Positions 47,574-57,194 of a DNA stretch of 64,000 bases are shown here, one piece after another. The notes beneath the pieces are model-generated. The model saw nothing but the letters and a program-made list of their open reading frames with translations, searched no databases and was not told where the DNA came from. The DNA is taken from the NCBI GenBank assembly GCA_037039685.1, contig JAWNGF010000006.1, forward strand, positions 2,542,001 through 2,606,000. The letters run 5' to 3'. Source of the DNA: Ceratobasidium sp. AG-K. Lineage: Eukaryota > Basidiomycota > Agaricomycetes > Cantharellales > Ceratobasidiaceae. The first letter of the stretch is position 1. Every line of letters begins with the position of its first letter. The position numbers and the translations under genes were made by a program.

Positions 47574-50111
47574 CGGGTCTGTTTGACGACCGACTCAATG
47601 ATTTCCTCCTTTCCCGCGCGAGTCATCGGTAGGGTGGTCGCGTTGGCCTTAGCGTTCTTGTGTTGTTTCTTAGGTGGGGCGTCGGGGGTCGACGGGTCGT
47701 TGAGCTGGGCGGCAACTTGGGCGGCCTTGTCGGCGGCGGCTTGGGCTTCCTTAGCGGCCTTGTCGGCGCCGGCCTGAGCTTCCTTGGCGGCCTTCGTCGC
47801 CGCTCGCTTTTGCGCCAGGGTCAGCTTCTGGGCGGCCTCCGCAACTTGCATGGCGTATTCGGCGTCCCAAGGATCTTGCTGGGCGGCTTTGTTCTGCGAT
47901 TCATACTCAGTAGGTGAAACGACCTCGAACAAGACGCTTACTTGTTCCTTCTTCTTCCCCCCCGTCGCCTTCTTGCCGTTCTTGCCGTTCGGGTTTCGCG
48001 CAACAGGCTCCTCGTCCTCTTCCCCCTCCTCGACCTCGACCTCTTCAGGCTCGCTTTCAGGCTGGAATTTGGACTTGCCTTTGCCCACATCCTCGACTTC
48101 CGACAAGTCCGAGGAATCGACCTCGGGCTCGGGTGCCTTGCGTTTCTACACAAATCGGTGAGCATCAGCGGGGCTACGCTCCTCATACTTACCTTCGTTC
48201 CAGCAGTAACCAGCACGGCCTCCCCCCCTTCGTCTTCCGCTGCCTTTTGTTTCTGCTGATAGTCAATAATGTATTCTTAAAGATTAATATGAATAAATAC
48301 CTTATTTTTCGTGGTGTTAGCGGCAGGCAGCGGGGCAACTGTTCCCAAGGTGTCCTCGTCAACTTTGCTCTCCTCTTCTTGAGTCGCGGTCGCTTTTGGC
48401 TTCTATTGGAGGTATTAGTTGGCTATAAATCTGTTGGCGCAAGAACTTACCTTGGCTGCCTTAGCCTTTTTAGTTGGAGGCACGACCTCGTCCTCCTCAC
48501 TCTCTGGGTCGTCGGGCTCGGCTGCCGGGACCTTTTGTTTCTGCAAACGCGGTAAGTGGAGCCTGAATTCATTGAAGGGAGAACTCACTTTGTTTTTGCC
48601 ACTTTTGGCTTTCGACGCGGGAGGAACTGGGACTTCGACGGGCGTGTTCTCCGTTTCCTTGTGACTGGCCTGCGAAGTCTTGATTTTCTACGGGAAAAGT
48701 GTCAGTGTATCAAATACATCGAATAAAGATTGTTTAGACAATTTACCTTGGTTGGTTTAACTGGCACTTCGTCCTCCGAGTCAGTCGATTCCTCCGCGCC
48801 AGGAGGCTCGCGTTTCTAAGTAGCTGTCAGAATTGCCCGACAAAGTCCAGTTGAGGGCTCGTACCTTAGAGGACTTGTTGATTTGGTTGGAGGCACCCGT
48901 GCTATCCTAAAGACAAATTAGCAGGCTGCTTAGGATCATATAGGTAAATCAGCCTTCACTTACCAATGGTCCAGGGCTGCTTGTACAACAGACGGTGCTT
49001 GCGACTGGAGAGGCTGGCTTGTCAGCGACGGGGGCCCTGGCCGACTCATCCGTCTCAATACGCCGAATTGGCTGTAAATAATATTAGAGTTAGAATAAGG
49101 AAAATGGGTGTATGGAGCCATACCTTGGGGCGTGCTCGAGGGCGACTAGGTTCCTCGCGACGCTCAATTTCCTTGTCGCTGTTGATGTCATCCTTGTCCT
49201 CGCCCTTGTCTTTGTTTGGCTCGGCTTGTATGCGCGACGGTTCAGAACCAACAGTGCGCTCAGAGTTGCTCGGGCCAGCCCCGCCAGCTACTCCAGAGTC
49301 AATAAAATGTAAATAGAGAACTAAACACAACTTACTTTCAGTGTCTAAAGTCTCTGCGTCCGCCATAGTCGAGGGAGCCTCGTCGCCTTGGTTCTCACCG
49401 GTCGCGGGCTCCTTGCCTTTTCCCTTTGCCTTTCGCTGGGCGGCCGTGGCACGTTTTGCAACGGTCTTGTTGGCCTTGTGATCGCGCTTGTTTTCAAGCA
49501 CGTGCCGCATAAGCTCCTGGCTGGCCCAGTTGTTCTGGAACTGGTGGAAGTAGGGATATTTGAATTTAAGCTGTAAAAGTAGATGAGCATTGGGCGAAAA
49601 TAAACAATAGATTTACTTACCGCGTTGGTAACATGGAGCTTTGCCTCCAAGGGGCAATCCTTCCACAAGATGTTGGTTTCCCCCTTGAGCGCGGTTGTGG
49701 TGTCATTGCGGACCTTGGTCTAAATGAAGTTAGTATTGATCAAACGCAAGCGACACGTACTTACCTGGTAGTCTAAATAGTTGTTGTGGGTTTTGGCGGC
49801 TTTGGGGCCTTTGCATTGTAGCTTCTCCTCGAGCCCGGGGCCTGAAGCGTCAGCGGGCTTTGGAAGGATGCGGTGCCTTTCGGTGGTGCCGTCGGCGTTT
49901 GTAATGCGTATACCGGTGTTATTCTTGATGAATTCGACCGTAGCTAGACCTGATCATGATCAGCCACGAGGTTGGGAAATGAAATTTGATCGCACTTACC
50001 TCCGTTCCCCATGTGTATGATAGCGCTATGAGACTGATCATTGGCGCTGGACTTTGATGTGGCACCAGACTTCGATGTGGCGCCGGGGTTGGGGTGATTG
50101 ACCAGCGGCAT
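47574..50111 (-). CDS. Modular micro-exon gene for Lys/Glu-rich protein (transposon-linked)
   Basis: ATG 50111 gives MPLVNHPNPGATSKSG, then exons reading RITNADGTTERHRILPKP, LKFKYPYFHQFQNNWASQEL and MRHVLENKRDHKANKTVAKR. A run of small exons follows: 48865-48906, 48747-48815, 48589-48687, 48451-48540, 48301-48402 and 48193-48255, then 47574-48145. Their lengths (42, 69, 99, 90, 102, 63) are all multiples of three, with introns in phase 0. Each ends in a Lys codon and nearly all begin with a Lys-x-Lys type start (KRE, KIK, KQK, KPK, QKQK, KRK) followed by Ser/Glu/Asp/Pro-rich sequence. The last exon has an Ala/Lys coiled-coil-like part. A final 3' exon beyond 47574 is likely but unclear. No family recognised; nuclear and DNA- or protein-binding by composition. 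Confidence 0.6.
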
Positions 50112-50525
50112 AATGAATGCGCTATAATTAAGGAAAAAGTGCGAACGAGTGCGTCAGAGCGCGTCAATCAACTAGGTAGCCTATAAGCAAGCTTTGTACT
50201 TACTGGCAAATATAATGAAATTGATAATGGGGGATGTGGAGGGCAAGAGCGAAATGAATGCTGTGCGCACGGATGGTGGTTCAGAGTCAGCAATAAAAAT
50301 GAGATATTTGGGATGAGCAGAGATATTTACCTTGGTCTATTTAAGGCGTCCAAACAATCTGAGGAGGTTGTTTGGAGGTCAACTGGGGAGGGGGGTGGTT
50401 GGGAGCAAGGGGGATGCGCACACAGAGTCCGTCTGTCTTTATAGACATCCCGGCGCTTAAGTGGTGACCCGCCACAGGCGGAAATTTTACGTGCCCGCTC
50501 CTTGCATGCACCCTCCGCTGCAGAA
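50112..50525. promoter_or_regulatory. Divergent spacer of the DNA transposon
   Basis: 414 bp between the starts of the modular gene (minus) and the transposase (plus). It probably carries both promoters; no clear motif beyond an AT-rich stretch near 50210-50310. Confidence 0.4.
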
Positions 50526-52373
50526 ATGGGACAAAGAAGAGTCCCCTGCAATTGCGGCGACTGCGACATTAACAAGCTGGTGACAACCAAGACGCAGAAG
50601 CGTCACCTCCAAGGAAATTGGCAAAAAAAGCGACGTAAATCGAGCGAACGTCTGGCAAGGGCACGGTGAGTAATCCAATTTACTATCAATTAGTTATGCT
50701 AAATTACAATAATACAGAGAGAGCTTTTGTCACCATTTATCCAGTAGGGCGTCGCTCAGCGCACGCTGTGGATCTGCTGTTGCTCAGTCCGAACCCGCTG
50801 GCAGTGTGCACCCCATGTTTGATAGCACCCCCGGACCCCCCGATCTACCCCTCCTTATCCCCGAAAATGCCCAGGTCCCCGATCCTATACCTGAAGTTGA
50901 CCTAACTCACATCTGGGAGCAAGTTATGTGCGCACATCCGCATACAGACGTTGGCGATCGGACTGTAACAAAGTCCACCAACCTCTCCACCAGTGATTCA
51001 GATTTGACCGCTGGACACCCCGGATCTGATGCATCCAACCCTGGTAATGAGGGATATAACCCGGCAACTGGTGGCTTGTCGCCCGAGGCACAGCTGCGAG
51101 CGGGATTCACATTAGATGTGACAAGGAATGGTAAGTCTCTCTGGTGCATTTGACACTATTCTGGCTGATTTCTATATTAATAGCACCTCTTTCTATTACA
51201 CCTAGTATTCTAGACAATATTCTATCATTTAAATTTATAGTTCAGTACAAGCCAACTGTCCGTAGCTACAAGGCAATGCAAGACGCTTTTATCCACAAAA
51301 AGTCCCACAGCCGTTTGCGATTGCTGAAACTTGTGCGCACGCAAATGCTTTTGCTCTCGGCGCTAACATCCGTCAAGTATCATTGCGGCAAGAACTCTTG
51401 CGTCTGTTATACCGGCTATCTAGGCAATTTACAGGAATGTCCTTACTGCAACGCACCTCAACTGAACCTGGCTGGCCAACCATACTCAGTCTTTTCTTAT
51501 GCCCCTATGATCCCCCAAGTCCTTGCCCTTTTCCGCAACAAATCCACCTGCAAGAAGCTTGAATACCGCACAAATTATCAGCGATCGGGTGACATAGACA
51601 AGATCTTTGGCGGCAAGCAATATGAGAGACTAAAATGTACCAAGGTGGAGATAGATGGCAAAAAACAAAGTCATTATCACTTCGAGGATCATTGCAAACT
51701 TGCACTTGGGGTTTCAATCGATGGCTTGTGTCCCTTCAAGCATCAAAAAAACACCTGCTGGCCAATAATTCTCATTAACTATAACTTTCCACCCAAAATC
51801 CAAAACCTACTAGAGAATATCATCTGCATTGGCGTAATTCCCGGCCCACACTCTCCCAAGGATATTAATTCCTTTCTTCAGCTGCTTATTGATGAACTGA
51901 TTGAACTTGCAATGGGCATCGAAGCTGTTGATATGCTACGCAAGGAGGTTTTCTTACTGCGCGCTCATATTCTGGCTGTCTTTGGTGATATACCGGCAAT
52001 CACTAAAGTACTCAAGTTCTTGGGCCACAATGCTTGATTCCCTTGCCGATTCTGTATGCATGAGGCAATCTCAGGCCAGACATCTGGGGGCGGCATGCAT
52101 ATGTATTGCCCATTACATCAACCTGACGGAACAATTGCCAACCCTCTGGACTTGCCTCTGCAAATGCATACAGAAACCCTAGTGCAGGGGGACAAGGTCC
52201 TTTGTACACCAAATGAGCATGCGTGCTCCAAACTGGCAACAACCTACGGTGTTAAAGGGGTCTCACTGCTTGCTAGACTCTCTTTGATCAGCATTCCAGC
52301 CTTGTTCCCTGTTGAAGTGATGCATATGGTGTGGATTAACTTGATCCCCCAGCTTGTTGACCTATTGTCATGA
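50526..52373 (+). pseudogene. Tnp2/Plavaka transposase, broken and 3'-truncated
   Basis: ATG 50526 starts MGQRRVPCNCGDCDINKL, a short Cys-rich N terminus typical of this transposase group, and is followed by a donor near 50666. A further exon (about 50806-51130) is Pro/Asp-rich. The core exon reads KYHCGKNSCVCYTGYLG and ECPYCNAPQLN. The conserved tnp2 block is DGLCPFKHQKNTCWPIILIN, CIGVIPGPHSPKDINSFL and LRAHILAVFGDIPAI, then GHNA. An in-frame TGA at 52035-52037 follows where the family continues into FPCRFC. The frame then continues with CMHEAISGQTSGGG to a stop at 52371-52373, where the remaining conserved half is absent. It would have cut and moved DNA transposons; this copy cannot be active. 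Confidence 0.75.
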
Positions 52374-53262
52374 GCTGACTAAGCTCAGACATTTTATTCT
52401 GATTTTATATCTTTTTTTCCGAACACTTTCCTTTTTTGGTACAAATGTCCTCTGGCGCTTAACTTGTATCATGTGATGTATTTGTCTTTTCATTTGATAT
52501 TGGTGATGCTTCCAGAACTTCCAGAATGTCGAGTCATATCTCTTATCTCGCTTATCATTGGTTGTACTTGGCTTTCCCACACTGATAGATGATGACGTGG
52601 CCTTGATCCCTCATGTATATAAACCCAGAGGTCAAGCTGGTTAACGACGAGGCTTGACCTCCTCTCCACTAGGACTTGTTCAATCAAATCCTCTTACTAT
52701 CACTACTCCTTGGGTTCTAAGACTTGTCTAAGTCGAAACCCCTTAACCTTTATATACCTAATTGACCCAAGTCGGGACACTAGGTCAAGCCTTTTAAAGC
52801 ATCAGCCTTAAAGCTCCTGCTTTTCCACCAAGTAGATAGAACGTACACGGGAAAACAGGCATAGTACAACAGACGAAGAGCTATACTTGATATAGACCAG
52901 TAGTCCCACGTCGCTATACGCTGTCAGTGAACCCAATCGTTATCCTCTTTCGGGTCATAGCGGCTTTAGTCAGCTAAATACACCCTTACTCTGTTATACA
53001 CTGTCGCTATCACGCCCGCCCAAGGCTGTTGATAACTGATAAGATCAGATAAGGAGTATATAAAGCAAAAGCTTAGCGTCTAGCACCCTTCACATCCAAA
53101 TCAACATCTCAAGGAAGCCAGATCCTCTCAAGCAAAACTGGAAAGTGGTCGGAGCACCACCCAAGTTAACACTCTCATCCATCAAGAACCACATCAACTT
53201 GTCATTTCCATCAGTACGCACTAAAAAGGAACTAATTAGTAACTAACTAATTAACCTTAAAA
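52374..53262. other. Probable LTR/leader sequence of the outer Gypsy element
   Basis: No gene. Two TATA-like boxes lie at about 52614 and 53056, followed by CT-rich sequence, and a candidate primer-binding site at 53146. This is what an LTR promoter and leader would look like, but the partner LTR is outside the window so the limits cannot be fixed. Confidence 0.4.
53146..53158 (+). other. Candidate tRNA primer-binding site of outer Gypsy element
   Basis: TGGTCGGAGCACC starts with TGG, the complement of a tRNA 3' CCA end, and lies about 950 bp upstream of gag. Whether an LTR ends just before it cannot be tested without the 3' LTR. Confidence 0.35.
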
Positions 53263-54074
53263 GTGTTCCCCGCATTCTTTAGCCTCTGCAAAGCAGTCTT
53301 TAGACTAAAAGATTTCGTACTTGATCTAGACACCAAAGTCGACAAATTCAACAGTCAAATTGAAGTACTAGAAGAAGATCAAGTCAAACAAGCAGAGGAT
53401 TTAAGGGTTGAACGTACCAGAAACGACGAAAACCACAATCAACTCAAAGCCGATTATCAATCTCTTCATTCAAGGCTCAAGTTCATCGAAATTAACCTTG
53501 ACAACACAAACAAGCAACAAGCCGATCAAGATTGTGTCCAAAGCATAAATCTAGCTGACACCAATATTGAAGTCGAGCGCTTGCAAGAACAAACCCGCGT
53601 CTTGATCGAAAATTGCGACCAACTTATTAAAATCCAAGAAAAACACACTCGAAAGGTCGAAAACCTCATCAACAACAACAAACGTCAGTGGTGTACTATT
53701 GAAACCCTTAAAGACAAAATCAAGGGCAAATACTGTCATCTCACAGCAGAAGTGCGTATTCCTATTAACCAGGATTACCGCCTTCTAAATTACCTTAATA
53801 CCATCGCACCCAACCCTTTTCAGTGGGACCAAGACCTCAACTCACACAGGAACAACACAGGGAACAGCTTAGACTAGAGTCCCTAAAACTCTTTATTGAA
53901 GATGTTCATCGCAACTACATATACAAACAGTACGACGAACTAGGAGTAATCAACGCGTTGTTCTTGGAAGACGAAAATCTTGAATTGGTATTTCTGAGAA
54001 GTTTGCGCATCATTAAAGACAGAAGGGTTCAAAGAAGAATCCGTGATATTTTGTACGGCCTTGGATCCCAATAA
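53263..54074 (+). pseudogene. Coiled-coil ORF upstream of gag in the outer element
   Basis: A frame open from 53263 (start codon now GTG) to 53877 reads KDFVLDLDTKVDKFNSQIEV and continues with heptad-like Leu/Ile/Glu/Lys spacing, a long coiled coil. At 53823-53877 a second frame takes over (RPQLTQEQHREQLRLESL) and continues the same character to TAA at 54072-54074. The two halves probably formed one protein of about 270 aa, now broken by a frame change and lacking ATG. It lies between the leader and gag (ATG 54101). An extra ORF in that position is not standard for Gypsy elements. No family recognised. Confidence 0.5.
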
Positions 54075-54709
54075 ATCTACCTTTTTTTCCCCGCTCCAAT
54101 ATGTCAAGAGCCCCATGACCTAGTCAAGGGGGATTTACCCAAATTTCAGCAACATCCGGACCCAATGTAGTTGCACATGCAATCAATGCCTTAATAGATG
54201 AAGTGCGAAAAATTAACGGTCATATTAATGCCTTAAATGGTATCACCTCTACCCTAGAACAGGGAATTGACAATAATGTTGCAGATATCCATGTAATTCA
54301 AAATCAAACTGCACAAATTGCACCCCTTCACCAATTAATGAATGCAGTATCTCAGTCACTTGCAAACCTCAGTGCAACACCCTCCACCACTGCGTCAACA
54401 ACCACCCCAGGATACAAACTCAAAATGCATCCCCCAGAAGAATTTTCTGGAGATGTAGATAAATTTGATGAGTTTAAGTCGCAATGTACTTTGTACATAA
54501 ATCATACATCCCCACAAGCAACCACAGAACAAAAAATCACTTACATCATGGGTTATTGCAAAGGGCCTGCCTATGTATGGATGCAACCTGGAATTGATGT
54601 AGACATGGCAAGAAGGGGAGCAACAAATTGGCTACACGACATGGATGAATTCTGGAACGAAATGCAAGCTAGGTTCGGCGATGTTCACAAGATCGACCGA
54701 TATAGACAA

Positions 54710-54714
54710 CTATA
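54710..54714. repeat. Target-site duplication CTATA, left copy
   Basis: CTATA directly precedes the 5' LTR, and the same five bases follow the 3' LTR at 61940-61944. Confidence 0.95.
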
Positions 54715-55171
54715 TGTCGTGAGCTAGCTCACTCCATCGGACTTGCCCGCTGTCTCGCCCGCCTGTCTCCCTCTTTGTGTTATGTTTCCCGTTTCTGTTC
54801 GCCGCGTTGCCACCTTCTTGTGGTTATTCTGTTACATTGTGTAACGCGGCTGTGCTTTGTACGAGTCATGTCTGTTCATACAGCATGACTCACATGGACA
54901 CTCCTGACTGGTTGACTGCTGTGACTCATGTGGCTGCGTTCTGTATGACTCGGCCGCCTCTTGAATATATATAGAGGACCAACAAGCCTGGTAACCCCAG
55001 CTTGTTTTGTCTCGTCAAAACATCCCCTTTGAGTGACACTTAGAACCACCCCTACCCTCAAGAGCCTACAGACACTTAAGTGTGTTGCGGCTCAAGAGGT
55101 CACTTAGGTCTTAGTGCCGTCCACTCTCCATTGCGGCTCCTCTCATAGCCACCAAGAAGAAGCTTACGACA
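54715..55171 (+). repeat. 5' LTR of nested chromovirus
   Basis: 457 bp, TG...CA ends forming a 10-base imperfect inverted repeat (one mismatch). It differs from the 3' LTR at 54744, 54790 and 54863, all inside CpG dinucleotides. Confidence 0.97.
54965..54999 (+). promoter_or_regulatory. LTR promoter: TATA box and inferred transcript start
   Basis: ATATATATA at 54965-54973 lies about 26-34 bases before AGCTTGTTTTGT (54999-55010), the stretch complementary to the primer-binding site. In self-priming elements the transcript must begin at that stretch, so the start is inferred near 54999. The same arrangement is in the 3' LTR. Confidence 0.6.
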
Positions 55172-55173
55172 TT

Positions 55174-55185
55174 ACAAAACAAGCT
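55174..55185 (+). other. Self-priming primer-binding site
   Basis: ACAAAACAAGCT, two bases after the 5' LTR, is the exact reverse complement of LTR bases 54999-55010, 12 of 12. It does not begin with TGG as tRNA-primed sites do. This is the arrangement known from Tf1, where the 5' end of the element RNA folds back as primer. Confidence 0.75.
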
Positions 55186-55193
55186 TAACAAAC

Positions 55194-57194
55194 ATGTCTA
55201 TTCAAGAAGATGGAGGATCACGTCCCTCATCTACCATATCAACAAGAAGAGGACCTAGTCGGGCAGCAAGGCCCACAGGATCGCTAAACGAGCGAGATAT
55301 TGCACAAACTCAAGCGGGAGGCCCTGCTCGATCACGCCCCCAAAGTCAAGCATCAATGCCAGGATCTTTCGGCATTCCCGACATAACAACCGTACAAGAG
55401 GAAGAACCCACTATCACAAATAGAGAACCAGGAGATCTCACAAACGACCCCACTCCAGCTGTAATTCGCATTTCAACTGGAAGTCCAGGACCATCACGTC
55501 CCTTGTGGCCATCAGGGACTAGAAGACATTTCTTTTCTCCCCAACCCGAAGCTCATGGGGGCGTGTCGCTTGTTCCCATTAGACCTCCTCCTACACCACA
55601 CATTCCCAATGTCCCCACAGTCCCTCAAATTGGAGGAACCATCACCAACACAGGACCAATCCCAATGGCTTCCCAGCCAGTCACACCAACGATTCCAGCA
55701 CCACCATATGTCCCACAGGGTTACTCCCAGCAATCAGCCCCGGTACAGCAAACCACCGGTGATCCAGGAAGTTCAAGTTCAAGTTCCAGCTCCAGCGGTA
55801 GAACCGTAATCAATAACCTAGACAACCTGGACAACCTTCTAGAAGGAAGACATAACGCCACCCTTAGGGTTATAGACGGAATGAGGGTCACTATAGATCG
55901 AAGGCTTAGTGGTCTAGAACAAGCCACACAAGTTCTAGCAAACAACCAGCAAATCTTTAACGACTCCATCAACACCCTACAAGGAACCTTGACGGACATT
56001 CTGAACTCGGCAAGAAATGGCGAACATAATTCCTTTCTAGTCGGTCAAGTTGTAACCCGCCTTCGAAATGAAGTTAACAACACCCAAGGACTAGTAAATA
56101 ATGTACGCGAAGAACTCAACACTACCAGACAAGGACAACTCGAATGGAATGAGGCAGTAACACAAGGACTAGAAACCCTACGACAGGAGGGAGCCTCTTT
56201 CACTAACAAAATCACTGAAGTTCAGGAAGCTATCAACAATATGCGAGAAGAAATGGATGAAGCATCCCTACACGGGATCCCCTCTAGGCGATCAAATTCT
56301 CCACCACATCCAGACGCGGAATCTACCAGGATCGACGAATTAGAATTAAGAATCCAACAACTGACCGAGAACCCAAACATCGGTAGCAGACCATGTCGTC
56401 CCAAAGTGACTCGACCAGAAGCCTTCGACGGAAAGAAAGGAGAAGGCGCTGAAATGTTTATCACTCAAATGGAAAGTTACTTTGTACGCCTAGGAGATCA
56501 ATACACTTCCGACGAAGAAAGGATCCGCGAAGCCCTAGCAAACTTCAAATCCAAGAACAAAGCCGCCACTCATTGGGCACAAGTTCTCTTACGATCGCTT
56601 AACCAAGGAGAAATTAACCAAAGCCTCGCCTCATGGGAAGGTTTCAAAGCACACTTCATGGAACAATTTAGCGATCCCAACAAAAAGGCAAAGGCAGAAA
56701 TTGATATCAGGAAATGCAAGCAGAACAATTTGGTAGCAAACTATGCTTCCAAATTCCGTTACTTATTGGTCGACGTCAACTGGGGACAGGAAGCACTGAT
56801 CAACCAATTCAAGGAAGGACTGAAGCCTGAAGTAAAGACCGAACTGGCTCGATTTGAATTGACCCTGATTAACGAGGACGGAACAGAGCGAGAGCTGTCC
56901 CTTGACCGGTGGATCTCAATCGCAATCTCCACTGACCAGAAATTACAACAAATCAAGACCTCTACAGGAAAGAAGGCTGCCCAACCTACCACTAGCGGAC
57001 AACCCTCTACAAAGCGACTACCCGACAAAGTATACAAAGCAAGGATAGCAACCAACCGCTGCCTGAAGTGCGGACAGGAAGGACACCGCTCATTCAAATG
57101 CCCGTCCAAGGAATGGATGACAACGGAACCTAGCGTTAAAGGAAGGGAGGCAACAATCGTAGAAGACTCGGGAAAAGAAGGGGTCTCCCTCTAA
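55194..57194 (+). CDS. Gag of nested chromovirus (666 aa)
   Basis: Structural capsid protein that packages the element RNA. The ATG at 55194 lies 23 bases after the LTR. The N-terminal third is Pro/Ser-rich with a run of serines near residue 195. A long coiled-coil-like stretch follows (VVTRLRNEVNNTQGLVNNVR). The capsid-like core reads RPEAFDGKKGEGAEMFITQM, then WAQVLLRSLNQGE and FKAHFMEQFSDPNKKAKAEI. A CCHC zinc knuckle CLKCGQEGHRSFKC is at about residues 623-636. The stop is TAA at 57192-57194, placed in the loop of the predicted frameshift stem. The frame is intact with no stops. Pol follows in the -1 frame with an overlap of 57140-57194. Confidence 0.92.
   Translation: MSIQEDGGSRPSSTISTRRGPSRAARPTGSLNERDIAQTQAGGPARSRPQSQASMPGSFGIPDITTVQEEEPTITNREPGDLTNDPTPAVIRISTGSPGPSRPLWPSGTRRHFFSPQPEAHGGVSLVPIRPPPTPHIPNVPTVPQIGGTITNTGPIPMASQPVTPTIPAPPYVPQGYSQQSAPVQQTTGDPGSSSSSSSSSGRTVINNLDNLDNLLEGRHNATLRVIDGMRVTIDRRLSGLEQATQVLANNQQIFNDSINTLQGTLTDILNSARNGEHNSFLVGQVVTRLRNEVNNTQGLVNNVREELNTTRQGQLEWNEAVTQGLETLRQEGASFTNKITEVQEAINNMREEMDEASLHGIPSRRSNSPPHPDAESTRIDELELRIQQLTENPNIGSRPCRPKVTRPEAFDGKKGEGAEMFITQMESYFVRLGDQYTSDEERIREALANFKSKNKAATHWAQVLLRSLNQGEINQSLASWEGFKAHFMEQFSDPNKKAKAEIDIRKCKQNNLVANYASKFRYLLVDVNWGQEALINQFKEGLKPEVKTELARFELTLINEDGTERELSLDRWISIAISTDQKLQQIKTSTGKKAAQPTTSGQPSTKRLPDKVYKARIATNRCLKCGQEGHRSFKCPSKEWMTTEPSVKGREATIVEDSGKEGVSL

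Larger units (their letters stand above)
46795..52373. mobile_element. Tnp2/Plavaka-type (CACTA-like) DNA transposon remnant
   Basis: The interval holds a dense TCCGG repeat field (46795-47330), a minus-strand accessory gene, and a divergent plus-strand Tnp2 transposase that stops abruptly at 52373. The left edge is proposed at 46795 because CACTGTGGACCCC there resembles a CACTA-type terminal repeat and subterminal short repeats follow at once. No matching inverted copy was found in the rest of the window, so the right end is lost or replaced. Boundaries are inference; the transposase identity is well supported. Confidence 0.55.

Noticed and set aside
47660..48664. Several long plus-strand frames over the modular gene
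   Set aside because: They mirror the Lys/Glu-rich minus-strand exons and cross the well-supported introns.
54777..55061. Short identical open frames in both LTRs (also 61545-61829)
   Set aside because: They are repeated only because the LTRs are identical; no coding character.
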